Source: Pseudoselenomonas ruminantium (GTDB lineage: Bacteria; Bacillota; Negativicutes; Selenomonadales; Selenomonadaceae). From it: DNA of 64,000 nt. The stretch is from the NCBI GenBank assembly GCA_015058625.1, contig SVCA01000001.1:372001-436000 (forward strand), in the 5' to 3' direction. Positions 18,801 to 28,028 of this stretch are shown piece after piece. The notes under the pieces were generated by a model that made no database searches, was not told where the DNA came from, and saw nothing but the letters and a program-made list of their open reading frames with translations. The translations under genes and the position numbers were made by a program. The first letter of the stretch is position 1; every line of letters begins with the position of its first letter.

Positions 18801-18826
18801 TTGACAAGTCAAATTTGACATGTCAA
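18801..18826. repeat. Paired TTGACNNGTCAA palindromes after the pseudo-ATPase gene
   Basis: Exact copies at 18801-18812 (centre AA) and 18815-18826 (centre AT), starting on the base after the stop codon. The pair also folds back on itself with one mismatch, but there is no T-run. Confidence 0.8.
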
Positions 18827-18879
18827 CTCCCCTTGGAATCAACATATAACAGCTTTTAGAACTATTGCTAATGAAAACA

Positions 18880-18980
18880 GCCCGGTGGCTGATGATTACT
18901 TTCCGTAGCGTTTGACAAGCCTGTCTAAGCGAAGGAAAGCAATTATCAGCCACCGGGCGTCTTACTGCCACGATGTAAAC
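18880..18980. repeat. Convergent-junction hairpin element, copy 2
   Basis: Hairpin 18880-18958 with outer arms GCCCGGTGGCTGAT/ATCAGCCACCGGGC, inner TTTCC/GGAAA and loop GCGTTTGACAAGCCTGTCTA, nearly identical to the loop of copy 1. The tail GCGTCTTACTGCCACGATG runs to GTAAAC at 18980, directly against the stop codon of the next (minus-strand) gene. Confidence 0.8.
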
Positions 18981-19814
18981 TTATGCTTTAACGTATAATG
19001 TTTTCACCTGGATGTTGACTTCATGCACAATCATCCCCGTCATAAACTCCACTGCATCCCGCACATCCTTCTGTGCCTGAGCCAGCAAAGTGGGAATATG
19101 ATTGCCATAGGTGAGCACAACCCCGCAGACGATTTTCAGCCCCAGGTCCTCATCACCCTGCATAAGGTGTTTCACCTGCAGGCCATCGACCTTGGTAATG
19201 GCCTCGATTTTCTTCAACGCTGCACCGACAATGGACTTGATGGCCATATCGTCAATGGACAGCTTGCCATAATAGCTGAATACTGGCCGCACAATGGATT
19301 TTTCGCCCAAACGGCGGCGCTTGGTAGATGACCGCTTGAACAAGGTCTGCAAGGGATCCACCAGATACCCCGAAAAATGCGGTTTGAGTTCAATGGTAGG
19401 CACAGGAATGATATGCTTGCCCTCTTTCAGGCGGTGAAACTGCGCCTGGGCCATTTCCTGTTTGGTTGCCACGTCCTCAATGTGAATGATTTTGGCAATC
19501 TGCGGCAGATGCAGAGCCTTGGCAATCTTAAACACCATGTTCTCCGAAGTGCCTAAAATTAAAATGCGGTGAGGCTTTGCCTCCTTGATGGCCGCCTGCA
19601 CCTCTTCGGCATGTCCCGGCAGGACAAAAATTGCCCGCCGTACCGCCATGATTTTACTTTGTTCTTTCTTCGCGGAATGACCGCCCACTATCTTGCCGTC
19701 CTTAATCAGGATTCCATCATCGATAATGGCGTCCGCCTTATGCTTATGCGCCACAATCAGCGCGTGGTGACTTTTGCCGGTGCCGCTGGGCCCGACCAAA
19801 GCAATCACATCCAT
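18981..19814 (-). CDS. P-loop ATPase domain fused to Asp23/Gls24-type domain
   Basis: A 277-aa protein of two parts. Residues 1-155 hold a Walker A motif GPSGTGKS (8-15) and further strands (RRAIFVLPGHAEEVQ, HRILILGTSENMV) like a nucleotide-binding regulator. Residues about 175-275 resemble the Asp23/Gls24 (DUF322) alkaline-shock fold: YGKLSIDDMAIKSIVGAALK, KIVCGVVLTYGNHIP, EFMTGMIVHEVNIQVKTLYV. Asp23-type proteins are usually single-domain and linked to the envelope. What the ATPase part adds is unknown. The PHP gene upstream is 15 nt away, so they are co-transcribed. Confidence 0.78.
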   Translation of the reverse strand: MDVIALVGPSGTGKSHHALIVAHKHKADAIIDDGILIKDGKIVGGHSAKKEQSKIMAVRRAIFVLPGHAEEVQAAIKEAKPHRILILGTSENMVFKIAKALHLPQIAKIIHIEDVATKQEMAQAQFHRLKEGKHIIPVPTIELKPHFSGYLVDPLQTLFKRSSTKRRRLGEKSIVRPVFSYYGKLSIDDMAIKSIVGAALKKIEAITKVDGLQVKHLMQGDEDLGLKIVCGVVLTYGNHIPTLLAQAQKDVRDAVEFMTGMIVHEVNIQVKTLYVKA

Positions 19815-19829
19815 ATATAGCTCTCCTGA

Positions 19830-20666
19830 CTAACTATTAAACTTGCCTAAAGGACGATAAAAAGCCTCTGCCCACTTGTCCTCCATGGTGAATACGCCCA
19901 CCTCCGAAGGATAGCGGGTCGGATAACCATGAAAATCGGAACCGCCTGCAGGCAGCAGGTTAAACTCTTTGGCCATCATGTAATAACGGGCCGTATCATC
20001 AGCATCATGACGGGGATAAAATACCTCTATCCCCTCAATGCCGCGCTGACAGATATCACGCACCAGCTCATCATCCCCTACCAGTTTGGGATGAGCCAGT
20101 ACCGGCGTACCGCCGGCATCTTTGATGAGCGCAATGATTTCCTCCACTTCCAGATGGTAATGGGGCACATAAGCCGGCTTGCCTTTTTCGAGCACCGCCG
20201 CAAAGGCCTCCCGCACGGAAGGAAAGAAGCCCTTCCGCACCAAAATCCGGGCAATATGGGAACGGCTGATGGATTTGCTGGCCCCAGCCAAGGTGAGCAC
20301 CTCCGCTTCGGTAATGGGATAGCCCAATTCCTGCAGCTTGCCCACCATATCGCTGAAGCGTGTCCAGCGTGCCTCCGTTACATCATTCAGCTTGTCAATC
20401 AAATCGGGATAATAAATATCCACATTATAGCCCAGAATATGAACTTCATGCACCGGATGATGGGCGCTGAATTCAATCCCCGGAATTAGATGTATCCCCC
20501 GCGTGGGGTATACTCCGTTCTCGTAGAGATAGCTCACCCCGTCCACCGTATCGTGGTCGGTGATGGCTATGTATTTGAGACCGGCAGCTTTTGCCGCTGC
20601 CACAAGCTCCTCCGGCGTAAGTTTTCCGTCTGAGAAGGTCGTGTGCATGTGCAAATCACTTGCCAT
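19830..20666 (-). CDS. PHP-domain phosphoesterase
   Basis: Metal-dependent PHP-family phosphoesterase of 278 aa, most like the YciV/RNase AM group that removes phosphate from 3',5'-nucleotides or trims RNA 5' ends. Motifs: [11 protein letters not shown] (H6, H8), [36 protein letters not shown] and late GGSDFHG. The specific substrate is inferred from the family. It lies between spoVS and the P-loop/Asp23 gene; the spacing (32 and 15 nt) suggests one transcript. Confidence 0.85.
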   Translation of the reverse strand: MASDLHMHTTFSDGKLTPEELVAAAKAAGLKYIAITDHDTVDGVSYLYENGVYPTRGIHLIPGIEFSAHHPVHEVHILGYNVDIYYPDLIDKLNDVTEARWTRFSDMVGKLQELGYPITEAEVLTLAGASKSISRSHIARILVRKGFFPSVREAFAAVLEKGKPAYVPHYHLEVEEIIALIKDAGGTPVLAHPKLVGDDELVRDICQRGIEGIEVFYPRHDADDTARYYMMAKEFNLLPAGGSDFHGYPTRYPSEVGVFTMEDKWAEAFYRPLGKFNS

Positions 20667-20698
20667 TTATTGTCACTCCTATGCCGAATCAGCGACAC

Positions 20699-20959
20699 TC
20701 AACGAGGTTCCACGATAAGCTTAATCGCCGTACGCTCTTCCCCCTCGATATTGATATCGGTAAAGGCCGGAATGCAGATGAGGTCAATGCCATGAGGAGC
20801 CACAAAACCGCGGGCAATGGCTACCGCCTTGACCGCCTGATTAAGGGCGCCGGCACCAATGGCCTGCATTTCTGCACTGGAATGCTCCCGGAGCACACCA
20901 GCCAATGCACCAGCTACTGAATTCGGATTCGATTTGGCAGATACTTTCAAGATTTCCAT
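20699..20959 (-). CDS. spoVS: Stage V sporulation protein S
   Basis: Small (86 aa) nucleic-acid-binding-type protein; the family is almost invariant from Bacillus to non-sporulating bacteria. The sequence starts MEILKVSAKSNPNSVAGALA and contains AIGAGALNQAVKAVAIARGF, both family signatures. The start at 20959 matches the family; nine upstream codons in frame are ignored. It lies in the rny-ymdB-spoVS neighbourhood seen in other Firmicutes. Its presence does not prove that the host sporulates. Confidence 0.95.
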   Translation of the reverse strand: MEILKVSAKSNPNSVAGALAGVLREHSSAEMQAIGAGALNQAVKAVAIARGFVAPHGIDLICIPAFTDINIEGEERTAIKLIVEPR

Positions 20960-21103
20960 GACTTTACACGTCCTCTCTTGCAACAAAACTGCAACAATGT
21001 TCTACATTTTCCTATGACATATCTAACTGATACTAAATTAGTATTCTGCACATAAGGAAAAATTCCTGCCATGAGAAAAAATCTTTGAAAGTAATGCCTG
21101 TTA

Positions 21104-21883
21104 TTATTCTTTTATCAGGATGCGCTCCACACCTACGGTGCGGTTCGTGCTGTCGTCAATGTCCACAATCAGCGCCGAGTACACCATGGGACCGCTTTCC
21201 TCCAAGTCAAAACGGCAGGGCATGGCCGTGGTAAACTTCTGCAGAATGATTTCCGTCTTGACGCCCAGAATGGAATTCCAGGGCCCGACCATGCCCAAGT
21301 CGGTGATGTAGGCCGTACCCTGCGGCAGTATGCGCTCATCTGCCGTCTGGATATGGGTATGAGTGCCTACTACGGCGTTAACCCGGCCATCCAGATACCA
21401 GCCCATGGCCATCTTTTCCGAAGTGGTCTCCGCATGGAAGTCCAAAAAGATAACATCACATTCCTTGTTGAGTTCCCGCAGGATTTCCTCAATCTTCTGG
21501 AACGGGCAGTCCAGTGCCGGCATAAAAGCCCGGCCCGAAAGATTTACCACGCCGATGTTTTTGGCCTTGAAGGGGTAGATGCAATAGCCCTTGCCCGGTG
21601 TTCCCTCGGGATAGTTGGCCGGACGAATCAGGAAAGGCTCCTGGTCGATAAACTCAAAGACATCCTTCTTGTCCCAGACATGATTGCCGGAGGTGATGAT
21701 GTCTGCCCCGCCATGGTAAAGACCATCCAGAGACTTTCTCGTATAGCCCTTGCCTCCGGCAGAATTCTCTCCGTTGACAATGACCACGTCAATATTCTTT
21801 TCGGCCTTGAGCTGGGCCGTATATTTCTGAAACGCCTTGCGGCCGGGCTTGCCCACAACGTCCCCTGTCAGCATTACGCGCAT
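21104..21883 (-). CDS. YmdB-type metallophosphoesterase
   Basis: Metal-dependent phosphodiesterase of the TIGR00282/YmdB family; B. subtilis YmdB acts on cyclic nucleotides and affects biofilm decisions. At 259 aa it has the normal length. Metal-binding motifs are visible: TGDVVGKPGR (D8), VNGENSAGGKG, TSGNHVWDKKD, DFHAETTSEK and GTHTHIQTAD. A GAGAGGAG ribosome site precedes it. It is placed after rny and the 180-aa gene, as expected for this conserved cluster. A gap of about 140 nt separates it from spoVS. Confidence 0.93.
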   Translation of the reverse strand: MRVMLTGDVVGKPGRKAFQKYTAQLKAEKNIDVVIVNGENSAGGKGYTRKSLDGLYHGGADIITSGNHVWDKKDVFEFIDQEPFLIRPANYPEGTPGKGYCIYPFKAKNIGVVNLSGRAFMPALDCPFQKIEEILRELNKECDVIFLDFHAETTSEKMAMGWYLDGRVNAVVGTHTHIQTADERILPQGTAYITDLGMVGPWNSILGVKTEIILQKFTTAMPCRFDLEESGPMVYSALIVDIDDSTNRTVGVERILIKE

Positions 21884-21895
21884 AATTTACTCCTC

Positions 21896-22438
21896 TCAGC
21901 GGTTGTAGACCACAACCTTGTCCTTATCCCGCATACCAATCATCTTTTCGCGGATACGGCTGCTCTGAGCCATATCAAACATCTGGTCCAGCACATTGCT
22001 CTGCATGTTGGAAAAATCCGGCTCCAATGAATCCAATGTGTGTACATCAATCTGCAGGTCGTCACCGAATTTGTCGCAGAACAACTCTGCCAATAAGTCC
22101 AGCTCGCCCCGCAGCATGGTGGCCAGCTGGCGGCGCACATGCACCGTCATGCGGGAGCCGTTGACGTCGGCATCGATAGCCAGCCATACCGGGCCGCTGC
22201 CATGCAAATCGTGATAGGTCTGCACGCTCTTGTCCACCAGACTGGCAAATTCTTCCATTTCCTCATGGGCAATCTTCTTTTTCACCACAAAGTCCAGAGT
22301 TATCTCCGTATCCTGCGGCTCATAGGCCACGGCATAGAGTTCGGGATAACACACGAGCATCGAGGCCAGCAGCTGTACCCCGGTGTTCATTTCCTTGCGG
22401 CTCCCAGAATTTTTCCCACTAAGATTAAATCCTAACAT
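21896..22438 (-). CDS. Conserved-looking hypothetical protein between rny and ymdB-like gene
   Basis: A 180-aa soluble protein I do not recognise. There is no signal peptide or membrane segment. It is rich in charged residues and reads as alpha/beta, with segments such as LLASMLVCYPELYAVAYEPQ, LDFVVKKKIAHEEMEEFASL and VWLAIDADVNGSRMTVHVRR, then an acidic C-terminal half ending DKVVVYNR. It has a good GAGAGGA ribosome site and lies 12 nt before the ymdB-like gene in the rny transcript. The position suggests a role near RNA turnover or cell-envelope control, but nothing in the sequence proves it. Confidence 0.75.
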   Translation of the reverse strand: MLGFNLSGKNSGSRKEMNTGVQLLASMLVCYPELYAVAYEPQDTEITLDFVVKKKIAHEEMEEFASLVDKSVQTYHDLHGSGPVWLAIDADVNGSRMTVHVRRQLATMLRGELDLLAELFCDKFGDDLQIDVHTLDSLEPDFSNMQSNVLDQMFDMAQSSRIREKMIGMRDKDKVVVYNR

Positions 22439-22509
22439 AGTCTATTCCTCTCATGTACGAAGAGGGCGCAAGGCTCACGCCCTGCACCCTCCTAACATGC
22501 GCTTTCACA

Positions 22510-24057
22510 TTATTTTGCATAATCGACGACGCGGGTCTCACGGATAATCGTGGCCTTAATCTGACCAGGATATTCGAGTTCGTCTTCGATTTTCTTGACA
22601 ATGTTATGAGCCAAAGCTGCTGCTTCAGCATCGTCCACCTTGTCCGGTTTAACCATTACGCGGATTTCGCGGCCTGCCTGAATGGCAAAGCAACGTTCAA
22701 CACCGTCGTAGGACTCGGCGATTTCCTCCAGGCTCTTAAGGCGCTTGAGGTAGGATTCCAGGCTTTCACGGCGGGCACCGGGACGGGCTGCCGATACTGC
22801 ATCAGCGGCTGCGACAAGCACGGCTTCAACGCTGGTAGCTTCCACATCACCGTGATGGGCGGCAATGCAGTTGATGACGTCCTTGGACTCCCGGAACTTG
22901 CGGGCGATATCCGCACCAATGGTGGTGTGGCTGCCTTCCACTTCATGGTCAATGGACTTGCCGATGTCGTGGAGGAGACCGCCGCGCTTGGCAAGCGTAA
23001 CATCACAGCCCAGTTCAGAAGCCATGACACCAGCCAGATGGGAAACCTCAATGGAATGATTCAGCACGTTCTGCCCATAGCTTGTACGGTAGCGCAGACG
23101 GCCCAGAAGCTTGATAAGCTCCGGATGGATACCGTGCACACCGGTATCAAAGGTTGCCTGTTCACCGGCTTCCTTGATGCGCATATCCACTTCCCGCTTG
23201 GCTTTTTCCACCATTTCTTCGATGCGGGCAGGATGGATACGGCCGTCCTGAATGAGCTTTTCGAGTGCGATACGGGCGGTTTCGCGGCGTACCGGGTCAA
23301 AGCCCGACAGGATAACGGCTTCCGGCGTATCATCGATGATGAGGTCAATGCCCGTCAGCGTTTCGAGCGTCCGGATATTGCGGCCCTCACGGCCGATGAT
23401 GCGGCCTTTCATCTCGTCGTTGGGCAGGGCCACCACGGATACCGTGGTTTCTGCCACATGGTCAGCGGCGCAGCGCTGGATGGCCTGGCTCAGGATATCC
23501 CGGGCCTTCTTGTCGGACTCATCCTTAATCTGCTGCTCGTACTCTTTGATTTTCATGGCCTTTTCGTGCTTCAGTTCTTCCTCGGCTTCGGCCATGAGCA
23601 TTACCCTTGCTTCTTCAGCAGTCAGGCTGGAAATGCGTTCCAATTCCGATTTCTGCTGTTCGTGCATCTCATCAATCGCCTGCTGGGTCTTGTCGATGCG
23701 GGCCTCCTTGCGGGAAAGGCTCTCTTCTTTCTTCTCCAGAGAATCCAGCTTGCGGTCAAGATTTTCTTCTTTCTGTACTACGCGGCGTTCCTGACGCTGA
23801 AGTTCGCTGCGACGCTCTTTCGTCTCGCGATCCAGTTCCTGACGCTGGCGATGGATTTCCTCCTTCGCTTCGAGCAGGGCTTCCTTCTTCTTCGTCTCGC
23901 CTTTTTCTTCCGCGTCCGCTACAATGCGTTTTGCTTCTTCTTCAGCGGAGCCAATCTGGGCTTCAGCCGTGCGCTTGCGCATGGTATAGCCTAAGCCGGC
24001 ACCGATGATTGCTGCGATTATTACCGCTACTACTATTTCGATAACGATAATACTCAC
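22510..24057 (-). CDS. rny: Ribonuclease Y
   Basis: Membrane-anchored endoribonuclease that starts mRNA decay in Firmicutes; 515 aa. Residues 3-24 are the anchor helix; a long Glu/Lys-rich coiled coil runs to about 195. A KH domain follows ([20 protein letters not shown]), then an HD domain with [19 protein letters not shown]. The annotated start is GTG, but AAGGGG lies directly against it with no normal spacing; an ATT two codons later would sit at ideal distance, so the true start is uncertain. It leads the cluster with the 180-aa gene and the ymdB-like gene. Confidence 0.96.
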   Translation of the reverse strand: MSIIVIEIVVAVIIAAIIGAGLGYTMRKRTAEAQIGSAEEEAKRIVADAEEKGETKKKEALLEAKEEIHRQRQELDRETKERRSELQRQERRVVQKEENLDRKLDSLEKKEESLSRKEARIDKTQQAIDEMHEQQKSELERISSLTAEEARVMLMAEAEEELKHEKAMKIKEYEQQIKDESDKKARDILSQAIQRCAADHVAETTVSVVALPNDEMKGRIIGREGRNIRTLETLTGIDLIIDDTPEAVILSGFDPVRRETARIALEKLIQDGRIHPARIEEMVEKAKREVDMRIKEAGEQATFDTGVHGIHPELIKLLGRLRYRTSYGQNVLNHSIEVSHLAGVMASELGCDVTLAKRGGLLHDIGKSIDHEVEGSHTTIGADIARKFRESKDVINCIAAHHGDVEATSVEAVLVAAADAVSAARPGARRESLESYLKRLKSLEEIAESYDGVERCFAIQAGREIRVMVKPDKVDDAEAAALAHNIVKKIEDELEYPGQIKATIIRETRVVDYAK

Positions 24058-24231
24058 CCCCTTGTTACTTATTTGCGTTCATGCATGATTTATTTGTCTG
24101 GATAGTTCTTCAACTATACCCTACTATTTTAATGTTTTTCTCCATAAGTGTCAAGAAATCCTAGCCAAAACGACCTAAATGAAGTAGAATGAATAAGGTA
24201 TTGATTTTTGGACTTATTTGGGGGTAATGAT

Positions 24232-24522
24232 ATGTTAAAATGCTCAGAGTGCCAGCGCGATTTGCCAGAAAAAGAGGCACTTGTGAATAAAAACGAAGAA
24301 GGGGAACAGCGGATTATCTGTCCCGAGTGCTTCCAGAAGCTCACCGGGGTGGATTACAAGACCTTCGCCTTCCGCAAGGAGAACGCCAAGCAGACCTTCT
24401 GGGCGGTGCTCTTCTGTCTGGCCGCTACGGTTTACACCTTTATGGAGAAAGGCGTAGAGTGGGGTATCGGCGGCATTGTGCTGACAGTGCTCGTGTACCT
24501 GTTCTCCAGCAAAGCTAAATAA
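24232..24522 (+). CDS. Small zinc-ribbon membrane protein
   Basis: A 96-aa protein starting MLKCSECQRDLPEKEA. Two CxxC pairs (CSEC, CPEC) form a likely zinc ribbon in the first 40 residues. Two hydrophobic segments follow (FWAVLFCLAATVYTFM and IGGIVLTVLVYLF), ending in a short basic tail. The start at 24232 has GGGGG at 8 nt; the open frame extends 8 codons upstream. I do not recognise the family. It is alone, convergent with the kinase-like gene, and ends at the third copy of the hairpin element. Confidence 0.75.
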   Translation: MLKCSECQRDLPEKEALVNKNEEGEQRIICPECFQKLTGVDYKTFAFRKENAKQTFWAVLFCLAATVYTFMEKGVEWGIGGIVLTVLVYLFSSKAK

Positions 24523-24534
24523 CTACGAATTACA

Positions 24535-24594
24535 GTTTACATCGTGGTGCTAAGACGCCCGGTGGCTGGTAATATACATCACCAGCCACCGGGC
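24535..24594. repeat. Convergent-junction hairpin element, copy 3 (inverted, short)
   Basis: In the opposite orientation to copies 1 and 2: GTTTACATCG, then GTGGTGCTAAGACGC (the reverse of their tail), then a perfect 14-bp hairpin GCCCGGTGGCTGGT/ACCAGCCACCGGGC (24557-24570, 24581-24594). The TTTGACAAG loop is missing. Confidence 0.78.
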
Positions 24595-24614
24595 TTTCCT
24601 TTTCTCTTACACCA

Positions 24615-25637
24615 TCACTTAATGATATCCTTGAATTCCTCCGCGCTCACCTGGAAGGTGTCCAGTATGGCTTTGCTGCTCATGGTGCCGCTTTCGTAGA
24701 GCTTCTTTAAGATAACCTTGCGGGCTTCCTCCATGCCTTTGATGTAACCTTCGTCATAGAGGGGCGGTTGGAGACCCTGTTCGGCGTTGCGGGTGTTGAG
24801 CCCTCCGAGCAGGGTATTTCTGATCTGCACATCGGGCTTTTTCCAGAGAGCCTCCCTGTCCACCATTCTCGTGGGCATAATCTTATTCTTGAGCTGGTAG
24901 TCCCCATCGGAAAGCATCTGCCATGTTTCATCGGCAGGCCAGGACTTTTTGAGGCAGCGCTCCACATTGAGCCGGTCGCTTTTCTGATAGAACTTTTTGG
25001 CGGCCTCCATGGTGCTGCCGCCGGCAATCTTGCGGCGAATCAGGCGCTCTTTCAAATCATGCGGCTCGGCGCTGACAAAGAGACTGTAGTCGGCAAAGGA
25101 GCGGACGTTCTGCCACCTGTCCTCCCCCAAGAGGAGCCAGTTGCCCTCCAAAATCACAATGGACCGCTTCACCGTCACCATTTCCTCCAATACATCATGG
25201 ATGGTCCGGTCGTAAATCGGCCAGCGCACATTGTTCTTGCGCGCATCCGTCAGCTTGCCCATCAGTTTTTCCACGGCGAAAGTCTCCGGTGCGCCCTTTA
25301 TGGCACTCAGCGGAATCACTTTTCCATCCCGCTCAATGCTATGGGATGCCAGATACGAATTGGGGTAATGAAAACCATCCAGCCCCAACGCCTGCACCGG
25401 CACAATCTCTTCATCGGTATTGGACAGCCGCTCAAGAAACAGCGCCAAAGTGGACTTGCCTACGCCCGGCGGCGCCGCCAGAAAAATAATCATCCGGCGG
25501 CCTAATTTTTTCTGCATCTTGCTCATGCGCCGCAAAAAGGGCAGAAACAACGTATCAATCGTTGCCTGATTATACTGTACTTTATGTGCCAGGCCGTTAA
25601 TCATCAGCCTGCAGGTGCGCCAAACTTTATCATTCAT
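24615..25637 (-). CDS. Nucleoside/nucleotide kinase family protein (PRK/pantothenate-kinase-like)
   Basis: P-loop kinase of 340 aa. Walker A is APPGVGKST within IIFLAAPPGVGKSTLALFL; further elements are LGLDGFHYPNSYL, WPIYDRTIHDV and IVILEGNWLLL, as in the phosphoribulokinase/uridine-kinase-like group that phosphorylates sugars or nucleosides. The substrate is not readable. About 40 C-terminal residues (EGYIKGMEEARKVILKKLYE and beyond) look like a separate helical tail. The start at 25637 follows GGAGG at 7 nt; an ATG directly before it is also possible. It is a single gene on its strand. Confidence 0.78.
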   Translation of the reverse strand: MNDKVWRTCRLMINGLAHKVQYNQATIDTLFLPFLRRMSKMQKKLGRRMIIFLAAPPGVGKSTLALFLERLSNTDEEIVPVQALGLDGFHYPNSYLASHSIERDGKVIPLSAIKGAPETFAVEKLMGKLTDARKNNVRWPIYDRTIHDVLEEMVTVKRSIVILEGNWLLLGEDRWQNVRSFADYSLFVSAEPHDLKERLIRRKIAGGSTMEAAKKFYQKSDRLNVERCLKKSWPADETWQMLSDGDYQLKNKIMPTRMVDREALWKKPDVQIRNTLLGGLNTRNAEQGLQPPLYDEGYIKGMEEARKVILKKLYESGTMSSKAILDTFQVSAEEFKDIIK

Positions 25638-25819
25638 CATCTTGCCTCCCTGCCTTTCTCTAAACAGCATAACAGTCTTTCCCTGACTGTGCAAGCTATG
25701 CCCTCACATCTTTATTATCGTTAAATTTCTATTAAAAATTAAGGAAGATTAACACAATGTTGATTTTTTTCGTTATAATAATGATGGATAAAAAATTTGA
25801 CCGATGGAGGATTTTGACC

Positions 25820-26893
25820 ATGCATAACAAAACTTTGAAACGCAAGATACTCACTGGACTCACAGCCCTCTGCCTTTCCCTGCCGCTGACCTATGTTCCC
25901 TCTGCAGCTCCGGCAGCAGAAGCCAGCACGGCCAGCATCATCGGTGCCGTAATCTCTGGGGCCGTTGCTCACAGCCAGCTGGACAGCACCATCCGCAAAT
26001 ACAACAATGACCCGCAGGGCCGTCAGCAGCTGTTTCAGCAGATGAAGGCACAGTACGGCGTCAATGAAGACCCTTATCTGAATGCGCAGCTCGACCGAAT
26101 CATGCAGAATCTGACTGCCGGTATCGGCGCTGTTGACTCCTCGATTTACGATAAACCCTATAATTATTTCATCAACAATCAGGGCAGTTTCAATGCCTTC
26201 TGCACGCTGGGTCACAACCTCAGCGTCAACACGGGCCTATACAAGATGCTGACCAACGAAGATGAAATTGCTGTCGTACTGGGCCACGAAATGGGCCACG
26301 GCCAGAAGGACCATCCGGCCAAAGGTGCACGCCAGTCCTTGAACATGCAGATTCTTGGCGCAGCTACCGGTTCCCAACTCGGCGTCATCATGGCCAATGT
26401 CGTCAACAACCGCCATATCACCAAACCCATGGAACGCGAAGCCGACAAGCTGGCCTTTACCTACATCACCCATACCAATTACAATCCCGGTGCCTGTGCC
26501 GCCGTTTGGCAGCGCGTTATGGACAAGTCCAAGAGCCGTCCATCCGACTTCCAGCAGTTCATGTCCGACCATCCGGCCAACGATGACCGCCGCGATACTT
26601 ACGCCAAACTGCTGAACCAGTACAGCGGCGGCCATGTCACCAACAAGGACGGCACCATCAAAATCAACACCAAGGACTTCTGCACCCCCGCAGCCCACGG
26701 TGACATGAGTGCCAAGGAACGTGCCTACTTTGTCATGGGCAATCTGGCTGCCGCTTACCATAACGGCCACAACAAAGCCAATGCTTATGCTGACGGCAAC
26801 ACGGTAATGCTGGGCCAGCAGCCCATCATCACCTGCAACAGCAGTGATGAAAGCGCCAGCGTTCTGGCCGACCGCCTCAATAAAATCAAATAA
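25820..26893 (+). CDS. Exported M48-family zinc metalloprotease
   Basis: Secreted or periplasmic metalloprotease of 357 aa. The signal peptide (residues 1-35) ends around AAPAAEAS. The zinc site is HEMGH at 156-160 with the third ligand in EREADKLAF. This matches the BepA/YfgC/LoiP group of M48 proteases that care for outer-membrane proteins; in a diderm Firmicute that role is plausible but inferred. The start at 25820 has GGAGG upstream. A TATAAT at 25774-25779 is a possible -10 with no clear -35. An AI-2E-type permease gene follows after 17 nt. Confidence 0.88.
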   Translation: MHNKTLKRKILTGLTALCLSLPLTYVPSAAPAAEASTASIIGAVISGAVAHSQLDSTIRKYNNDPQGRQQLFQQMKAQYGVNEDPYLNAQLDRIMQNLTAGIGAVDSSIYDKPYNYFINNQGSFNAFCTLGHNLSVNTGLYKMLTNEDEIAVVLGHEMGHGQKDHPAKGARQSLNMQILGAATGSQLGVIMANVVNNRHITKPMEREADKLAFTYITHTNYNPGACAAVWQRVMDKSKSRPSDFQQFMSDHPANDDRRDTYAKLLNQYSGGHVTNKDGTIKINTKDFCTPAAHGDMSAKERAYFVMGNLAAAYHNGHNKANAYADGNTVMLGQQPIITCNSSDESASVLADRLNKIK

Positions 26894-26910
26894 TAAGGAG
26901 AGAAGTCTCC

Positions 26911-27966
26911 ATGGCCTTCAAAAAATACCGCACCTCTATCCTGCTGGCCGTCACCTTTACGGTTCTCCTGTCCACATTCTGGTATATGCCGCAACTGGCT
27001 TTTATCATCTTTATTTCCCTGCTCCTGCAGCTGCTGCTCCTGCCGCTGACGAACAAGCTGGCCTGCAAAATCCCACGGGCGTTGGCGGCAGGCTTGGTCC
27101 TGTTGGGCTTCCTGAGCCTTGCCCTGCTGCTTATCGGATTGGTGTCCAAGAGTTTCATTCCGACATTCAGCCGTTTCGTCACAGATTTTCCGCAGCTTAC
27201 GGAACAGATACAAAACATTCCCTGGCTGCGGGAATCTGACTTCCTGCAGGGGCAGCTCTCGGACATCTGGTCGGAAATGAAAAATGCCAGTACCGAAGTG
27301 CTCAAATCTTCGCTGACCCTGCTGCTGTCCTTCTTCAGCAAGGCCATTGATTTGGTGATTATCCTGTTTGTGACCTTCTACCTGCTGAAGGACGGCGAGC
27401 AAATTCAAAAATATCTCGCGAGCCTCTTCCCTGCCCGAGACTATGAACGGGTCATGCATCTTTTTGACAAAATCTTAAGCGCCCTGCGGACTTACATCTG
27501 CAGCCAGCTGGTCATCTGCTGCATCACCGCCGTGATTGTCTTTCTCTACTTCACGATTCGCCACCTGCCCTATGCTTCGGTCTTCGCCGTTGTATCCGGC
27601 ATCTGCGAGTTCATCCCGGTGCTGGGGCCAACAGTGGCTTCCGCCTTCGGTACGCTGTTAACGGCCACCGTCAATCCCATGGTAGCCCTGCAGACCGCAG
27701 GCTTTTACCTCCTGCTCACGCAGGTCAATCATAACTTCGTCTATCCAACGCTTATCGGCAAATCCCTGAACCTGCATCCCATTGCCATCATCTTAGGCAT
27801 TGTACTGGGTGGCGAGCTTCTTGGCGCTGCCGGCATGTTCCTCGCCGTCCCTTTTATTGTCATCTGCAAGCTGGTCATCGAGGATATCTATAAAGACCGG
27901 ATATTGACCCGTGAAAAAGAACAGGCCTCCCGCTGGCTGGCCAAGAAAAGTGAACAGGCAAAATAA
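26911..27966 (+). CDS. AI-2E/PerM-type membrane transporter
   Basis: Polytopic inner-membrane protein of 351 aa of the AI-2E exporter/PerM family. Hydrophobic segments cover residues about 8-90, then a soluble part (FSRFVTDFPQLTEQIQNIPW), then helices from about 150. Family signature: SGICEFIPVLGPTVASAFGT, followed by VYPTLIGKSLNLHP. Members have been linked to autoinducer export, Na+/H+ exchange or folding functions; the substrate here is unknown. It follows the M48 gene with its own AGGAG and ends at a strong terminator built from two palindrome units. Confidence 0.9.
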   Translation: MAFKKYRTSILLAVTFTVLLSTFWYMPQLAFIIFISLLLQLLLLPLTNKLACKIPRALAAGLVLLGFLSLALLLIGLVSKSFIPTFSRFVTDFPQLTEQIQNIPWLRESDFLQGQLSDIWSEMKNASTEVLKSSLTLLLSFFSKAIDLVIILFVTFYLLKDGEQIQKYLASLFPARDYERVMHLFDKILSALRTYICSQLVICCITAVIVFLYFTIRHLPYASVFAVVSGICEFIPVLGPTVASAFGTLLTATVNPMVALQTAGFYLLLTQVNHNFVYPTLIGKSLNLHPIAIILGIVLGGELLGAAGMFLAVPFIVICKLVIEDIYKDRILTREKEQASRWLAKKSEQAK

Positions 27967-28003
27967 AAAGTTGACATGTCAGATTTTGACATGTCAACTT
28001 TTT
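27965..28003 (+). terminator. Terminator built from two TTGACATGTCAA-type palindromes
   Basis: A perfect 17-bp stem (AAAAAGTTGACATGTCA with its complement) around a 5-nt loop, followed by TTTCTATCC. The palindrome units are at 27971-27982 (ends CAG) and 27986-27997 (exact). It lies between convergent genes and can act on both strands. Confidence 0.88.
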
Positions 28004-28028
28004 TCTATCCATCCGCCCCTAGCACTAT

